Below are positions 11,201 through 26,200 of a stretch of 64,000 nt of DNA, piece by piece. The stretch's first letter is position 1. Every line of letters starts with the position of its first letter. The position numbers and the translations under genes were made by a program. This DNA comes from Stomorhina lunata (Eukaryota > Arthropoda > Insecta > Diptera > Rhiniidae), in assembly GCA_933228675.1 (NCBI GenBank), contig OW121740.1, positions 35,508,292 to 35,572,291 on the forward strand, given 5' to 3'. The notes beneath the pieces are model-generated. The model saw only the letters and a list, made by a program, of their open reading frames with translations, made no database searches and was not told where the DNA came from.

Positions 11201-14200
11201 CTCTTATACGCGTCTCAATTAAAACTGTCCCGGCAATATTCGTTCATCGGCCTTATATAGTAGAGAAGAGAGTTTCTAGCATTTTTTGCTGACGTAAACA
11301 AAGAGCTGCTGTCGTTGATTATACTAACAAAGCGGCTTACGAAAGTTCATGCATGTTCCCATACATTCTCACATGATCAGGAACACACTCACAAATAGAT
11401 TATCTGAAGTTAACAGCAACAGAGAGAGAGAGAGTGTAGATAAAGAGAAAATGTTGCTCTACTCTTACAGCAAAACATTAAGAGCAAATTGCTGTTCTTA
11501 TTGATACAAACAGAACAACAAGTTGGGACACCAACAGAAACATTCTAGAAAACAAGGGGAAGAATTATAAGTAGTGAACTTTGCACAATGGGAAGGATAA
11601 CTCAAAAATTCGTGACAATACATTAACAAGAAAAGCTGTTTGAATTTATTATAAAAATTTCGAATCCGTTGAAAATTTTCAGAAGTACCGGCATTATGAT
11701 CGAGTTATGGAAATAATAAGAATTCCAATATAGTTTTCTTTTTCCAAAAATCTTTATTTAAGGAATAGCTTTATATAACAAAGACTATTAATATTTTTAT
11801 AAGTTTTGTTTAAACATAATTTATTATTTTTTAAGTAGATATAATTCAAAATAATTTTCAAATTCTAGAATAACCACTTCTAACGACCTCATCTTATTTA
11901 CTTCAACGCACGTACCTTTTTCAGACCCTAAAACACTTGAAATTCTCTTGAGAAAAAACAATTGTTTGGGGTAAAAAAAGAAAAAGTCTCTTAAAGTAAA
12001 AGACAAAACATAAAAAAAATACTTAAAAAACAATCACTAAATCCGTATCTCGTGATTTTTTTCGTTAAACAAGTTGCACGAATTTTGAAAAAAAAAAAAA
12101 TATACACGATCGATGGAATGTTGTACGAGTATATATGTACAATAAAATAAATACAAAAATGGAAAAAAATATATAAAAATCTTTGAACTCAATACAATGC
12201 CACCTTTTTATAAGAAGATGACGATGAAGATGATGATGATGTTTGCAATGATGATAAAAAGTCAAACCAAAATGTTTGTATTAAATTTGTAAAACGTGCC
12301 AAAAAAACACATGTTGGATGTGGATACAACAACAACAATAAAAAAAATACGTAAAATTTTATTCTGAAATAAAATATTGTAAATGAAAAAAAAATATAAC
12401 AATAAATGGCAAACAATTATATTAACTTAAGCTTTTAGTAATTAAGATATTAAAATAAAAGAATGATTTGGTCAATTCATATGTTTGTTGTATGGGTTGT
12501 AAGCCAATATATGTTAATATGACAGCCCTTGGCCGACATACCTCTGGTCATTCCGTTACATAGAGCCGGCAGTTGCGGCAATGAACTAGAGCGACCCAAC
12601 GATTTCGTCGTCTCTGAACGAGGTACATACATAAGTCACATAAATCAGACTGGAACGGCTTCAGAGAATTCACCGACCGACATTTTGGAGATCTCTAACT
12701 ACCCTCTAACATGCACGAGGAAGAAAATAAGTTTCGCGTATCCATCATCGCGAATACCCGAAGTAAGGCCGCACTTCCCAGAAGAAGCAGTGGGATTTGC
12801 AGACGCGAAGTACCAACGCTGATGATCCTAGGATCGTCCAGCTGAACCTTGATATCAACAGTTTTGTAAATGACATGCGGAAACGTTGATCATTTGAGAA
12901 ACTGCAACGTTGGCACAAGAATAAGTAAGTTGTGGTCCACAGTTAGACCCAACGATTTCACAGCCTCTAAACGAAGTACATTCTAAACGAGAGAAATTAG
13001 ACTGGAACGGCTTTAGAGAATTCAACGACTGCCACATTAGATATATCTAAGTCCTCGCTAACATGCACGACGTTTCACGGCAGTCGGTTCTTCGTACCGT
13101 AACGGCTCACCAATAATATCGCAGTTTAAACAACATACACGAGGAAGATAATAAGTTTCGCATAACCATCAGCGCAGCAACCACTCGCTTCATCCCTGCT
13201 GGCAGAATACCCGAAGTATGGCCGCACTTCCCAGCAGAAGCAGTGGGATTTGCAGACGCTAAGTACCAACGCTGATGATCCTAGGATCCTCCAACTGAAA
13301 CGTAATAACTGAAGTTTTGTAAATGACAAGCGGAAACGTTGGCTTGATCATTTGAGGAACTGCAACCTTGGCTCAGGAATAACTAAGTTGTGGTCCACAG
13401 TTCGATGTCTCTCGATCCCTATGAAGAATAGCCGAAGTAAGGCCTCACTTCCCAGCAGAAGCAGTGGGATTTGCAGACGCGAAGTACCAACGCTGATGAT
13501 CCTAGGATCGTCCAGCTGAACCGTGATATCAGCAGTTTTGTAAATGACAAGCGGAAACGTTGTCTTGATCATTTGAGGAACTGCGATCTTCGCACAGGAA
13601 TAAGTAAGTTGTGGTACACAGTTCGGTCTCTCTCGATCCTTATGAAGAAGCATGATAGGGGCTGTATAAAAAATGCCGACAACAACATATCCGACCCGAA
13701 AGCGTGCTCGTGTGCTTTTAGCCGAAAGAGACAAGGAGAGAAGTAGTATTATTCGCAAGATACATGATCTCCCTGTATCGGACCCACCACAACTCTTTAC
13801 TCCCGCTGGACAACTCAGTGCCGTATTGATCTAGACAATAGAGAATAATACTTTGTGGCTCAAGGTTTTGCTGTCAGATCAGGGGACACGGATTTAAAAC
13901 TCTATAATGTCTACATTCCGCCTGTAACCAGTTATCCAATTGGTTATCGTCCCGACATCGGAGCCTTTTTAAAAGAAGTAAGACGACTGGTTCTATTTTA
14001 CAATTTTATCGTCTCTGAACGCCGTACGAACATAAACCAGCAAAAAATGAACTGGAGCATCTTTAGAAAATTCATCGACCCCCACTTCAGAGATCTCCAA
14101 CCATGATCTCTCAGTATCGGATGATCTCTAAGTCCGTGACTTTTTGAATTTCTAGCCTATTAACTATATATTTAGGCTTTAAATCCATGTTTTTCTTTCA

Positions 14201-17200
14201 TCTCGTTCCATGATACTCCGAACTCCCGTAACTTGTTCTCAGGTTCTCTTCTGGAACCTTGGGCATTATATTGAGAAATTCAAGTTATTTCTCCTGCCAA
14301 AAGTTAAATGTCAGTTAAATCATGTATAAATTTGAGATTTTGACCAATGCTTAATAAACTTTTTGGGGACTTGCATCCCCATCCATTCCAAGTAAATGAA
14401 GTGGTTTCTGTAATTTGAAGTGTTCGTACAATCACGGAAGATATCGAGTGTTGAGGTCGTCCAGTCGAGTTCCCTACATCCGAAGCAATTGAAAATGGTT
14501 ACGGTATGGTTTAAGACGATCGGAGATTAAAAATAAGAGAAATTATCTACGCCATAGGTATCTCACATGGCTCAGGGGTTTCAATTTTGATTGATCACTT
14601 GTTTAGAAAAAAGCCTACCGAAAATGACCACAAATGGAAGCATGTGAGGAATCTTTGGAGTTGTTTTAATACACCGGAGAGCAAAAAGTGGGTTTCTCAT
14701 TGTAAATCGACACAAAAGAAGTCAAAGGTGGGTTTGCCTGACCATTTTTGACCAAGAAAAAGTTTTTTTTTTTTCCACCTTAAAGTCAATGTAAATTGCT
14801 CCTCATCCGCCATATTCTCAAGATTTAGACCAGAGTGACCGTTTATTGTTCCCAAACTTGAAGAAATGGCTCGGAAAACATCTCATTTTTGATGACCTCG
14901 CCAAATAATTATTTTCGGAAGGGTTACAATTTTTATTAAACGTAGGACGTAGGTATAAAGAACTTAAAGGAGAAAATTAACTTTTTATCCAAAAAAAAGC
15001 GAATTTAATTCAAAAAGTCACGGGCTTATTGCCCCGCCCTCGGAGTTAGTGTACCCATACATCACATACGACAACTTATGAATTGTAAAAATATTGATTG
15101 TGTTCGTGCATTTGAGTAAACAATAACTTTTGTTTTTTGTTTATTTTTTTAGTTTATTCAACTTTAAGAATATGTTTTTGTAACGATAAAATTATAAATA
15201 TGGATTTCAGTTGTCATTTTCAAAATATTCGCCAAATATCTAGATTTATCCATTTGTATAATTTTCTACATGAAACCACCTAAATCATCATCTATAAATC
15301 ATACGTTTCAGATCTATAATCTCTTGCACATAACTCTTCAATTTATCATTTACACAAATATCTTTTGGTGTACGGGGTTAGTTCTATAAATCATTCGTTT
15401 TTTGATCTATAATTTCTTGCATATTTCTCCTAAATTTATAATTAACTTAAACATCTTTTGTTGTACAAGGTTAGTTCTTTAAAAATAAAGTAATGATTTC
15501 GGTTGAATCATGTTCCGAAAATTCAATATCAACCAAAAGGTTAGAAATATATCCTTATGCGACTTATAAAGTCGTTTGTGGATTAATATTGAAAGCAGTT
15601 TTATTATCAATTTCAAATAACCTTATGTAGAGGTGATTAATCACTCTGTAGATGCTTAATATTGACATATTGAGAATTTCCAAAAATCTGTGTAGTATAT
15701 TTTTAGGAGATTCAAAATAAATTATATTGTTATAGAGTGTTCTAAAAAAAATATGCATTTACTATTTTAGACAAAATTTATCCATAGTGCAAGAAATAAT
15801 TTATTTTTTGATCAAGTTAGTTTCTATAGATATGTCAGATACTATTATTTTAGAAATTATTAATTTTCAATAGTTATTTCAATCAAAATGGACTGCGAAA
15901 AAAAAGTTCGTGAAAATATAATTAAAACTTTTCAAAAAAATCCGTCATGGACTTTTAAAAAAACAGCTAAAAATTTGAAAGTTGACCCTCAGACGGTATA
16001 AGGAAAACCTGAGCATTGAAAGAAAACCTGGATCAGGTAGGAAAAAAGGTCCTACAGATATTGGTAAGGCAAAAGAAGTCGAGCAACTCTTTCGAAGAGC
16101 GCCTAACACTTCTTTAAGAAAAGCATCTCGTACGGTGAAATGTTCTACGAATTTTGCACATAGAGTCAAAGCTTATGCTGGACTGAAGACATACAAAGTC
16201 CAAAAGGTTCCAGATCGCAATGCTATAAAGAACTTAGAAGCAAAAAAACGAGCGAAAAAATTGAAGTCTGATTTTATAAAAAAATACACCTGTTGTATGA
16301 TGGATGATGAAACATACGTACTGGCAGACTTTTCTCAACTTCCTGGTCAAGATTTTTATGTTGCTGATAAACGGGGCAATGTTCGGCAAGAGTTTCGCAC
16401 AAAAAAATAAACAAAATTCCCTAAGAAGTTTCTCGTGTGGCAAACTATTTGCAGTTGTGGCAAAAGAAGTAAAGTATTTGTGGCATCTGGCACAATAAAC
16501 ACAGAAATTTATATAAAGGAGTGCCTATAAAAACGGTTTTACCCTTTTTAAGAGAGCACAGAGTGACTACATTTTTTTGGCCCGATTTGGCATCATGCCA
16601 TTATGGAAAAAAGGCACTTGAGTGGTACTCAAAGAATAATGTCATTTTTGTACCACGAAAGGCAAATCCACCTAATTGTGCAGAACTTCGGCCTGTGGAA
16701 AGGTATTGGGCTCTGGTAAAAAAGGAATTGAAGAACACAGGAAAGATTTCCAAGAACATGTCCGATTTTAAGCGCAGGTGGAACACATGCTCCAAAAAGG
16801 TATCAGAAGCAACTGTAAAATCTTTAATGGGAGGGTTTTCCGAAAAAAGTCGATAATTTTGCAAAACCCGAGTACTAAGTAAACATTTTAATGCTAAATG
16901 ATTTTGTATAATATGATATTATATTTGCGTATTTTGTAGAGTTTTTATATTAAAAGGTTTGATTTTTATTTAAGAAAATCCAACTGCAAATTTTATTTAG
17001 AGCACTCTTTATTGATTAATACATTTTTGTTGATGTTTAAAAGTTATCTTAAAGTGAAATGGATTAACTTATATCATGTGTTTAAATAAGCAAAAAATTT
17101 GCTAATCAAATTTCGCCTTTAAAATTTAACTAAAAGCATTACACCTTTTACGAACCTCCTAAAAGTATGCAACAAAATTTCCTTTGAAACTCGGTTACTT

Positions 17201-20200
17201 AAATTTGAATCGAGCGCGAGAATCTAGTTTTAAACAGTAGCGTTATTAAACTATACTCGTACTTTAAAAAATTTGTATGTTTTTTTTATATTTTTTGTTA
17301 TAATCTTTATCCGCTTTCAAAATCTGTCAATATCCATAAATATTACTCAGCATATCTGTCAATTGCACTGCTGTTTACACATACACACACTCACACATAA
17401 GTTATTTTAATTAAAAATACATTAAAAATACTTGTATGTATAAATTTTATTCATGTGCAAATTTTTTTTATCATACTCTCAGGCAAGCTCAATTAAATAT
17501 TTTATTTTCGAAAATTTTTAAAGTTTTAATAATGGAAAAAAGCAGGAAATTATGTATGAGTAATTTTTATAATTTTGATCGCTTTCTTGCAAATTTTAGA
17601 TCGAAATGTAGATATCAAAAAATGTTTCGTAGATGCAACCTTCCTCTTCTATTGACTAAAACCGGTCTTTTGGTCGATTGCTTTCTCCAGAAGGTATATT
17701 TGTTAACAGTACATGATTGCTTATCCAACCAATCACAGAGTTAAACCTTCTTGCCAGTCAATCTGAAAAGCCTAGCTTTTACTGGGGCGGACCCCAAAGT
17801 AGGGTACTTCAGACTAATAAATCACTTAAAACTATATATAATTGTCATTTTACAACCGATTTGAAGAATCATGCCATAAAACAAATACTAAGATCAAGCT
17901 CTTACGGTTTTGAAGATATTCGACTTTAAAAATTAAAATTTTTGTTTTTTTGATTTAAAGTTTTCAAAGCTCCCCAGCACTTTTGCTTTAGGCACATATT
18001 GAAATCGGATTAAAGGTTTAGAAGTTACAGACTTATTTCTATTGTTTTTATCCATCATTCAACTGTGGGACGCAATACTTCTGTTTTAAATTTTAAACTT
18101 AACTCTACGATGAAATAAGAAATCAATTTTAAACACTTTGATTTCAATTTCAAAATATTTGACACTTTTTTTCTCAAAAGAAAATCTCATTTATAATGTA
18201 TTCTCATGTCTCCTTATTCTTGATTTATATTTAACATAAATCTTGATTTTTTAATTACTTTTCCTCTTTTCTTTGGTATGAAAATAAAATCCAGGAAAAC
18301 TTTCCAAAGTCAAACCAACCAAGAGTGTGGAAGCTTTAATTTCCTTTTTATAAACCGCTTTAATGAACAATCAAATGTGTTTTTGACAATGTATATGAAT
18401 AGTTCGTACATATTGCACAGTGGGGCAGAAAGTTTTTTGTTTCTTTTTTTTAAGGCTGTTTTAAGAACAGACGTTGAAGACTATAACACTAATTCATAAA
18501 CGAAAAATAATGATATGACAAGCTTATAAAACAAATTTTTCACACAAATTTTCTACTATGAAGCTTTGGTAATTTTATTATACGTTTATGGATTAGATGT
18601 TGTAACTTTAATTGTTTTGAAGATACAGGATTTTTTTAGTGATAAGCAGAACTCTCTTCTTTAAATCTTATAATGCGGGGGCTATTTAGAATCGAATTCT
18701 GAAATATAGATGGTCTAAGCATGAATTTTTTTTCTGTGTACGCTCACATTTGTCACTATAAACCTGAAGTTTTCGCCTTATGTGAAACCCTGGTATCTGA
18801 ATCCACAAGATTTTCAAATTTCTTGGTATAACCTTCTATTATTTTTGCCTTACACCGGGGCCTTTGCATCCACATAAGCAAAGAGGACGCGTGCCGGTGC
18901 CTCCAATCCTTAAATGCTGAATTAAGCTACATTTGCTGAATTTAGCTACATTTGAATAACAAACGCTAGAAGGAACCTTACAGTAACCAGCTTTCTATGG
19001 CCTTAGGTTAGGTTAACTTGGGTGTGTTGGTAACAGGCTCCGTGCTTGCCAATTTGTGAGAATCCGCTGATTTCGCTACAGGGTCTTATTGGATGCTGTA
19101 GAGCCACCAGCTTCCAAGGATTTACTCACAGAACCCTTAATAGGCGCTGTCGAGTTACCAGCTTCCACTGATTTCTCTGCAGAGTCCTTAACGGGCGCTG
19201 TAGAGCTACAAGCTTCTCCTCGCATTATAAAGCTGGAGGAAGGAGATGCCCAGGTTGTCCTTGGTCGAGCCGTAAATTCTTTCGAATTTAGCAACGCTCT
19301 GCCTATACTTCTTGAGCTTCCTCCTCTTGTTCACATCAAGCGTCCAAGGATTCTTATCAGCCACCTTTTTGAGATAGGGCAATGAGCTCCTCGTGCCGCT
19401 CTTTGCCTTGTCGAATTTAGGTTGGCAAGTATTTTGCTTCTGTTGGCAGCCACCACAGCGTTCTGCCAAACTAACTGTCCCCGGAGTCATCCCAGTCTGA
19501 CTCTTACTCACAAATGAGAACAGAGATCTCCGGGGTCCAGATCACATCTATCGCACTCTCCGAACCAGAGTTCAGCGCGATAGCCGCTAAGATCTGAGTG
19601 GCGTCGGTGGTGGAGGTAGAGTTAGGCTAATCTGACCTAGAGGTTGCCGGAATCTGGTCGACTCGGCTCACCTTCTCCACAAAAGCCAGAGATCTCGGAG
19701 TGGATCCAGCTTGACTTGACCCGGAGTTGAGATCACAGTGATCACACTCTCCGAGTCGGAGTCCAGCGAGATAACCGTTGAGGTCTGGATAGTCGGACCG
19801 ATCTGTCTGACTCGACTCAACCATTAGAGCCGAAGATCTTGCGGGGGGAATCTGATGGTGATCTTATGCTCCGAGACGTTCGCCAGTATCTGAGTGGCTC
19901 CAGTTATATGAGATGAGTCTAGATCATCCACAAGCCCATCGGGATCTCATCGATCGCACTCTCCGAACCAGAGTTCAGCGCGATAGCCGCTAAGATCTGA
20001 GTGGCGTCGGTGGTTGAGGTAGAGTTAGGCTGATCTGACCTAGAGGTTGCTGGAATCAGGTCGATCTGCCTCACTTTCTCCACAAAAGCCAAAGATCTCG
20101 GAGGTGGTCCAGCTTTGACTTGACCCGTAGTTGAGATCACAGTGATCACACTCTCTGAGTCGGAGTCCAGCGAGATAACCGCTGAGGTCTGGATAGCTTC

Positions 20201-23200
20201 GGTGGAGAAGTTGGAGTCGGGCCGCTCTGTCCAAGATCTTGCGGGAAGAAACCCGATTGAGACCGGCCGGAGCTAAAGATAATGGTGATGTCATACTCCT
20301 ACTAAGTGGAGACATCCGCTAGCATCTGTGTGGCTCTATGAATCTAGATCATCCAAAAGCCCATCCATTTCCATTAAGTCCGTAAATAGAAGCCTCTCCT
20401 GTTGGAGAAGGCTGTCATTTACGTTACTAAGCTTCTGTTCGTCTAGATCGTCCCTGCCTACTGTGTCCCGTCTAACCCTGAAACTATCTCTGGTTTACTT
20501 GTCAGACTTAATTTTGTTTTGATTTTTGTTTATCCGCGAGGGATATTTGATTTTTTCCCTTACCACCCACGCATGGACTTCCTCGCGACCTATTTATGTG
20601 GCTGGTTCCCTACCCATGAGAGGGCATTCCGATATCCGCCACCCGAGGACGCGCCCTCTAGGGACTAGTTTTCCCCGGGTGAGTTTAAGAACATTGGGTT
20701 TAGCTCAATGAGTTCTTTTGGTATTTTCTTTCAAAAGAAAAAACTTCGTACGCTAAAGTACTGAGCCGCGAAATGATTCTCTAATAGCAACGGTTCCATA
20801 CTAAAGTTCTTACCGCTCCCGAGGTAGTTAAAGCTTCTGCAGTACAAAATTTATCTTGAAAATTTATCTGATAGCAATCACCCACTACTCGAACTTGAAA
20901 GAGTACGAGTAACTATGCCAAAAAATATTCTTTCAAATCCTCATAAAATAAATCTCCTTGGTCAAATAGCGGTCCAGCAATTTTCTTTCCGTTTCCGTTC
21001 TTCGTATCCACCTAGGGACTGCCACTTCTACGTTATTACCGATAATATCGTAATTACAACAACAACAATAAGTAATTTTCGACTATGTAAGATTATGGAG
21101 AGCTTAACTCTTTTGCACATTAAACCATGCAATCATTTCGGATGTCGAGACCACAACTGGGAGTCCAGAATGTTCGGCGTTTTTCGTGCTGGTACGACCA
21201 CTTTGAAATTTAGAAACCACTTCTTTACCATTGAGATGGATGGTACAGGGTCTCCATATTATGTATCAAGCATAGCCTTGTTTTGAGTAATTATGATTAA
21301 CAATTTGCGACTGACATGATATAGTTTTTACAATTCTTAGGACGTGGTAGACTTCCAGACAACATTTCCATGGCTTGTATCTTCCAAGATCCGACTTTTT
21401 TTATTTATAATAGATAGTTTTTTAATTTATTAAATTTCTGTCTAAAACTTTGACTTTGTTAGTGTCTGCTAGACTACACGTCAGTTGCTGAGGGTTAATG
21501 AACATACGAAATTGACTTTCTTCCATATTTTGCTATCAACGGCGGCCAAAGACAAACTGAATGACGCAGATTGTTTAAATTTAGGCAGGTTACATCTGAC
21601 AGTTGACTCTTGGCCTGAGCAAATTGAATTCCGTGTAGTCTGCTAGACTACACGTCAGTCGCTGAGGGTTAATAAACATACGAAATTTACTTTCTTCCAT
21701 ATTTTGCTATTAACGGCTGCCAAAGACAGTCAGAATGGCGCAGATTGTTCAAATTTAGGCAGGATTCATCTGACAGTTGACTCTAGGTAGGAGAAAATTT
21801 AATTCTCCAAATAAGAGGCGAAAAATGTCACGGACTTTTTGACCCGCCCTTAGTTTTTTTCGATTATTTTTTATTTTTTAACTTTTAATGAAATCTCTAT
21901 TTTTCTTTGAGATATTTTTGAAAGTTGTTGGAAAATTTTGGTAGATTACCGGATAACATCGTTATCATGTGTACATCGTTTAAGATATAATTGATTCTAT
22001 ATTTTATATTTTATATAAAATATGTTAAAGAAATTTTTGAAATTTTGAACCAAAAGACCAAGATCTTTAAGGCATTTCGAAAGGAAAACTATGACAGTTT
22101 ACGGAAAGGGGCATATGACGTCCTATGTCTGCGGAGAACTATCTACTTTGACACCCTATAATACAGCTCTTGTATTGTGTTGAAAATCGCTTCAAACTTA
22201 AACTTGACTAATCTTTGGCTATGCATCAGTGATGCCCGTCTCTTGTGGTAGGAGTTTTTGTTGTTATTGTACTGGCATCACTGCTTTACATATTTTTTTT
22301 TTATCGGACCTTTAAGAAGTGTCTGATTTATTTCTTAAAACTGTTCAATCTGCCCCATTGTGTATGTAGTGTGTATCTGTATAAAAAAACTTGTAAAACT
22401 ATACACGTATACATTTTCATATACAAATATAAGGTAAGGTATGTATGTATGTATGTACATATGTAGAGTAGTAGTCGTCAGATTAAGTACACAACATCAT
22501 ACTTATATACAAATTCATAATCCGATTAAGAACAATCGAATTATATTATAATTCCAAGGCCTGTTTTTAAAGGGCTTTAAGGGAATTACACAAAACCCAA
22601 ATGCACGTGTAATTAAATGTTAAATGCATGTGTATTACAATATTTGACCATATGTGTGTAAAATTACATTTGTGTGTGTGTGTGTGTATGCGTATTTCTT
22701 TTGTAATTATGTTGGGATGGCTTTAGGTGCGGCCTTAATTATTTTAAGTACATTTTGGGCTACAAATGAAAACAATTGAAGTAATTTATCGAAAATCCAT
22801 TGTGACTTTGTTAATTAGAAGTCATCATGTTCTATTTTGGAAATTTTGAAATTAAAAGTATTATTGTCGAAGAATTTTAGAAATTTGGCAGAAATTTTGA
22901 AACTAAAATTGAATGAAGGGATTGTTTATCGAAGAAGTGATAGTCGTTTACTGTTCGGATAGAGGATCTGATATGTTCGGTATAAAAATAGACCAGTAGG
23001 CCGATCATTATTATTTCCGATCATTATTATTTCCGACACGTCTCCTGGAATGCAGTTATAGGACTGTCTTACTTCGGATGTGCTGTAGCTTTGTTCGTTA
23101 GCACGTCGGCTACTAAGCATAACATATCACATTGAGTCTGGGTTCGATCCCCGGACACGGCATCATCAATTTCTGTAGTAAGCCTACAGCAATAACACGC

Positions 23201-26200
23201 CGTCGATGTAAAATAAATAAAATTTGCTATAGAACAAAATGCGTCAAAATTTTTGCTCAAAACTTTTCCCATTGTGCAATTTTGAAATGTCGTCTAAGAG
23301 TCAGTTGGTTTGGACAAAGTAAGTGAAGCGTAAAGCGTCTCGCCTCAGTACACTTATCTCTTGACTATAAAAAAAAAAACTTTAAAAAGATTAAATAACC
23401 TAGAAATACCCTACATAAGCTTTAGACGGATTAAAAAATGTTTTTTAAAAATTACTACTTTTTCCCATATCTTAAAAAAAACTTTATAGAATACAATTTT
23501 AATGTTAAAATATTAAAACCACTAGGGAGTTTCCTTTCCTTATATTTTATATATATATAATCCGTGTTATTTCACAAAAGGTTCATTATTGAGGTCATTG
23601 ACTTTTGGTTCAATTCCCAAAGAAATATTTAATATCGTTCTTTGTTTGTTTGGAATAAAAACAAGTTCATGTGCCAAAAAGATTATCTCTATAAAGGAAA
23701 TATGTACAATGAGACAGAAAATATTGGAAAAATACAATGAAATGGACTTAAGTCCACTGTAAATTTAATCAAATCTACAGTTTTCGTTAAATTAACAGTA
23801 TTTTTGTTTATAAAATTTTGTATTTCTAAGAAATTTCGTTAATGTTAGGAAATTTCGTTAATTTTAGAAAAATTCGTTAATTTTAGGAAATTTTGTTAAT
23901 TTTAGGAAAATTTGTTGATTTTAAGAAATTTCTTTAATTTTTGAAAATTTTTTTAAGGAAATTTTAATTTTAGGAAATCTCGTTAATTTACAAAATTCCT
24001 TTTTATTTGGGAAATTCCTTTAATTTTATGGAATTTTTTTAATTTTACGAAATTTCGTTAATTTTAGGAAATTTCGTTAATCTTACGAAATGGGTTTAAT
24101 TTTAGGAAATTTCTTTAATTTTAGTAAATTTCTTTAATTTCAGAATTTTTTTTTAATTTTAGGAAACTTCTTTAATTTTAGGAAACTTCTTTAATTTTAG
24201 GAATTTTTTTTAATTTTAGGAAATTTTTTTATTGTAGGAAATTTTTTAAATTTTAGGAAATTTTTTTAATTTTAGGAAATTTTTTTAATTTTAAAAAATT
24301 TTTTAATTTTAGGAAATTTCTTTAATTTTAGGAAATTTTTTTAATTCTAGGAAATTTCTTTAATTTTAGGAAATTTTTTTAATTTTAGGAAATTTCTTTA
24401 ATTTTAGGAAATTTTTTTAATTTTAGGAAATTTTCGTTAATTTTAGAAATTTTTTAATTTTAGGGAATTTTTTTTTAATTTTATTAGGATATTGTTTTTA
24501 ATTTTAGAAAATTTCGGTAATTTTAGGAAATTTCGTTAAGTTTAGGAAATTTCTTTAATTTTAGGAAATTTCTTTAATATTAGAAAATTTTTTTAATTTA
24601 GGAAATTTTTTTAATTTTAGGAAATTTTTTTAATTTTTGGAAATTTCTTTAATTTTAGGAATTTTTTTATCTTAGGAAATTCTTTTAATTTTAGAAAATT
24701 TCTTTAATTATAGGAAATTTATTTAATTTTAGGAATTTTTTAATTTTAGGAAATTTTTTTAATTTTAAGAATTTTATTTAATTTTAGGAATTATTTTAAT
24801 TTTAGGAAATTTCTTTAATTTTTTTAATTTAAGTAAATTTTGTAATTTTAAGACATTTTGTTAATTTTAGGAAATTTCTTTAATTTTACGAAATTTTGTT
24901 AATTTAAGGAAATTTCTTTGATTCTAGGAAATTTCTTTAATTTTATGAAATTTCGTTAATATTAGGAAATTTCGTTAATCTTACGAAATGGGTTTAATTT
25001 TAGGAAATTTCTTTAATTTTAGTAAATTTCTTTAATTTTAGAAATTTTTTTTAATTTTAGGAAACTTCTTTAATTTTAGGATTTTTTTTTAATTTTAGGA
25101 AATTTTTTTATTGTAGGAAATTTTTTAAATTTTAGGAAATTTTTTTAATTTTAGGAAATTTTTTTAATTTTAGAAATTTTTTTAATTTTAGGAAATTTCT
25201 TTAATTTTAGGAAATTTTTTTAATTTTAGGAAATTTCTTTAATTTTAGGAAATTTTTTTAATTTTAGGAAATTTCTTTAATTTTAGGAAATTTTTTTAAT
25301 TTTAGGAAATTTTCGTTAATTTTAGAAATTTTTTAATTTTAGGGAATTTTTTTTTAATTTTAGGGAATTTTTTTTTAATTTTATTAGGATATTGTTTTTA
25401 ATTTTAGGAAATTTCGTTAAGTTTAGGAAATTTCTTTAATTTTAGGAAATTTCTTTAATATTAGAAAATTTTTTTAATTTAGGAAATTTTTTTAATTTTA
25501 GGAAATTTCTTTAATTTTAGGAAATTTTTTTAATATTAGAAAATTACTTTAATTTTAGGAAATTTTTTTAATTTTAGGAAATTTTCGTTAATTTTAAGAA
25601 ATTTTTAATTTTAGGGAATTTTCTTTAATTTTATTTGGATATTGTTTTTAATTTTAGGAAATTTCTTTAATTTTAGGAAATTTCTTTAATTTTAGGAAAT
25701 TTCTTTAATTTTAGGAAATTTCTTTAATTTTAGGAAATTTCTTTAATTTTAGGAAATTTCTTTAATTTTAGGAAATTTCTTTAATTTTAGGAAATTCTTT
25801 TAATTTTAGGAAATTTCTTTAATTTTAGGAAATTTATTTAATTTTAGTAATTTTTTTAATTTTATGAAATTTTTTTAATTTTAAGAAATTTATTTAATTT
25901 TAGGAATTTTTTTTAATTGTAGGAAATTTCTTTAATTGTAGGAAATTTCTTTAATTTTAGGAAATTTATTTAATTTTATGAATTTTTTTAATTTTAGGAA
26001 ATTTTTTTAATTTTAAGAAATTTCTTTAATTTCTTTAATTTTAGTAAATTTTGTAATTTTAAGAAATTTCTTTAATTTTAGGAAATTTCTTTAATTTTAG
26101 GAAATTTTTTTAATATTACGAAATTTCTTAAATTTTACGAAATTTTTTTTATAAAGGAAATTTTTTTAATGTTAGGAAATTTCTTTAATTTTAGGAAATT

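Noticed and set aside
17436..18499. Several 70-100-codon frames in intron 1
   Set aside because: No recognisable motif, poor composition, and no splice or promoter context.
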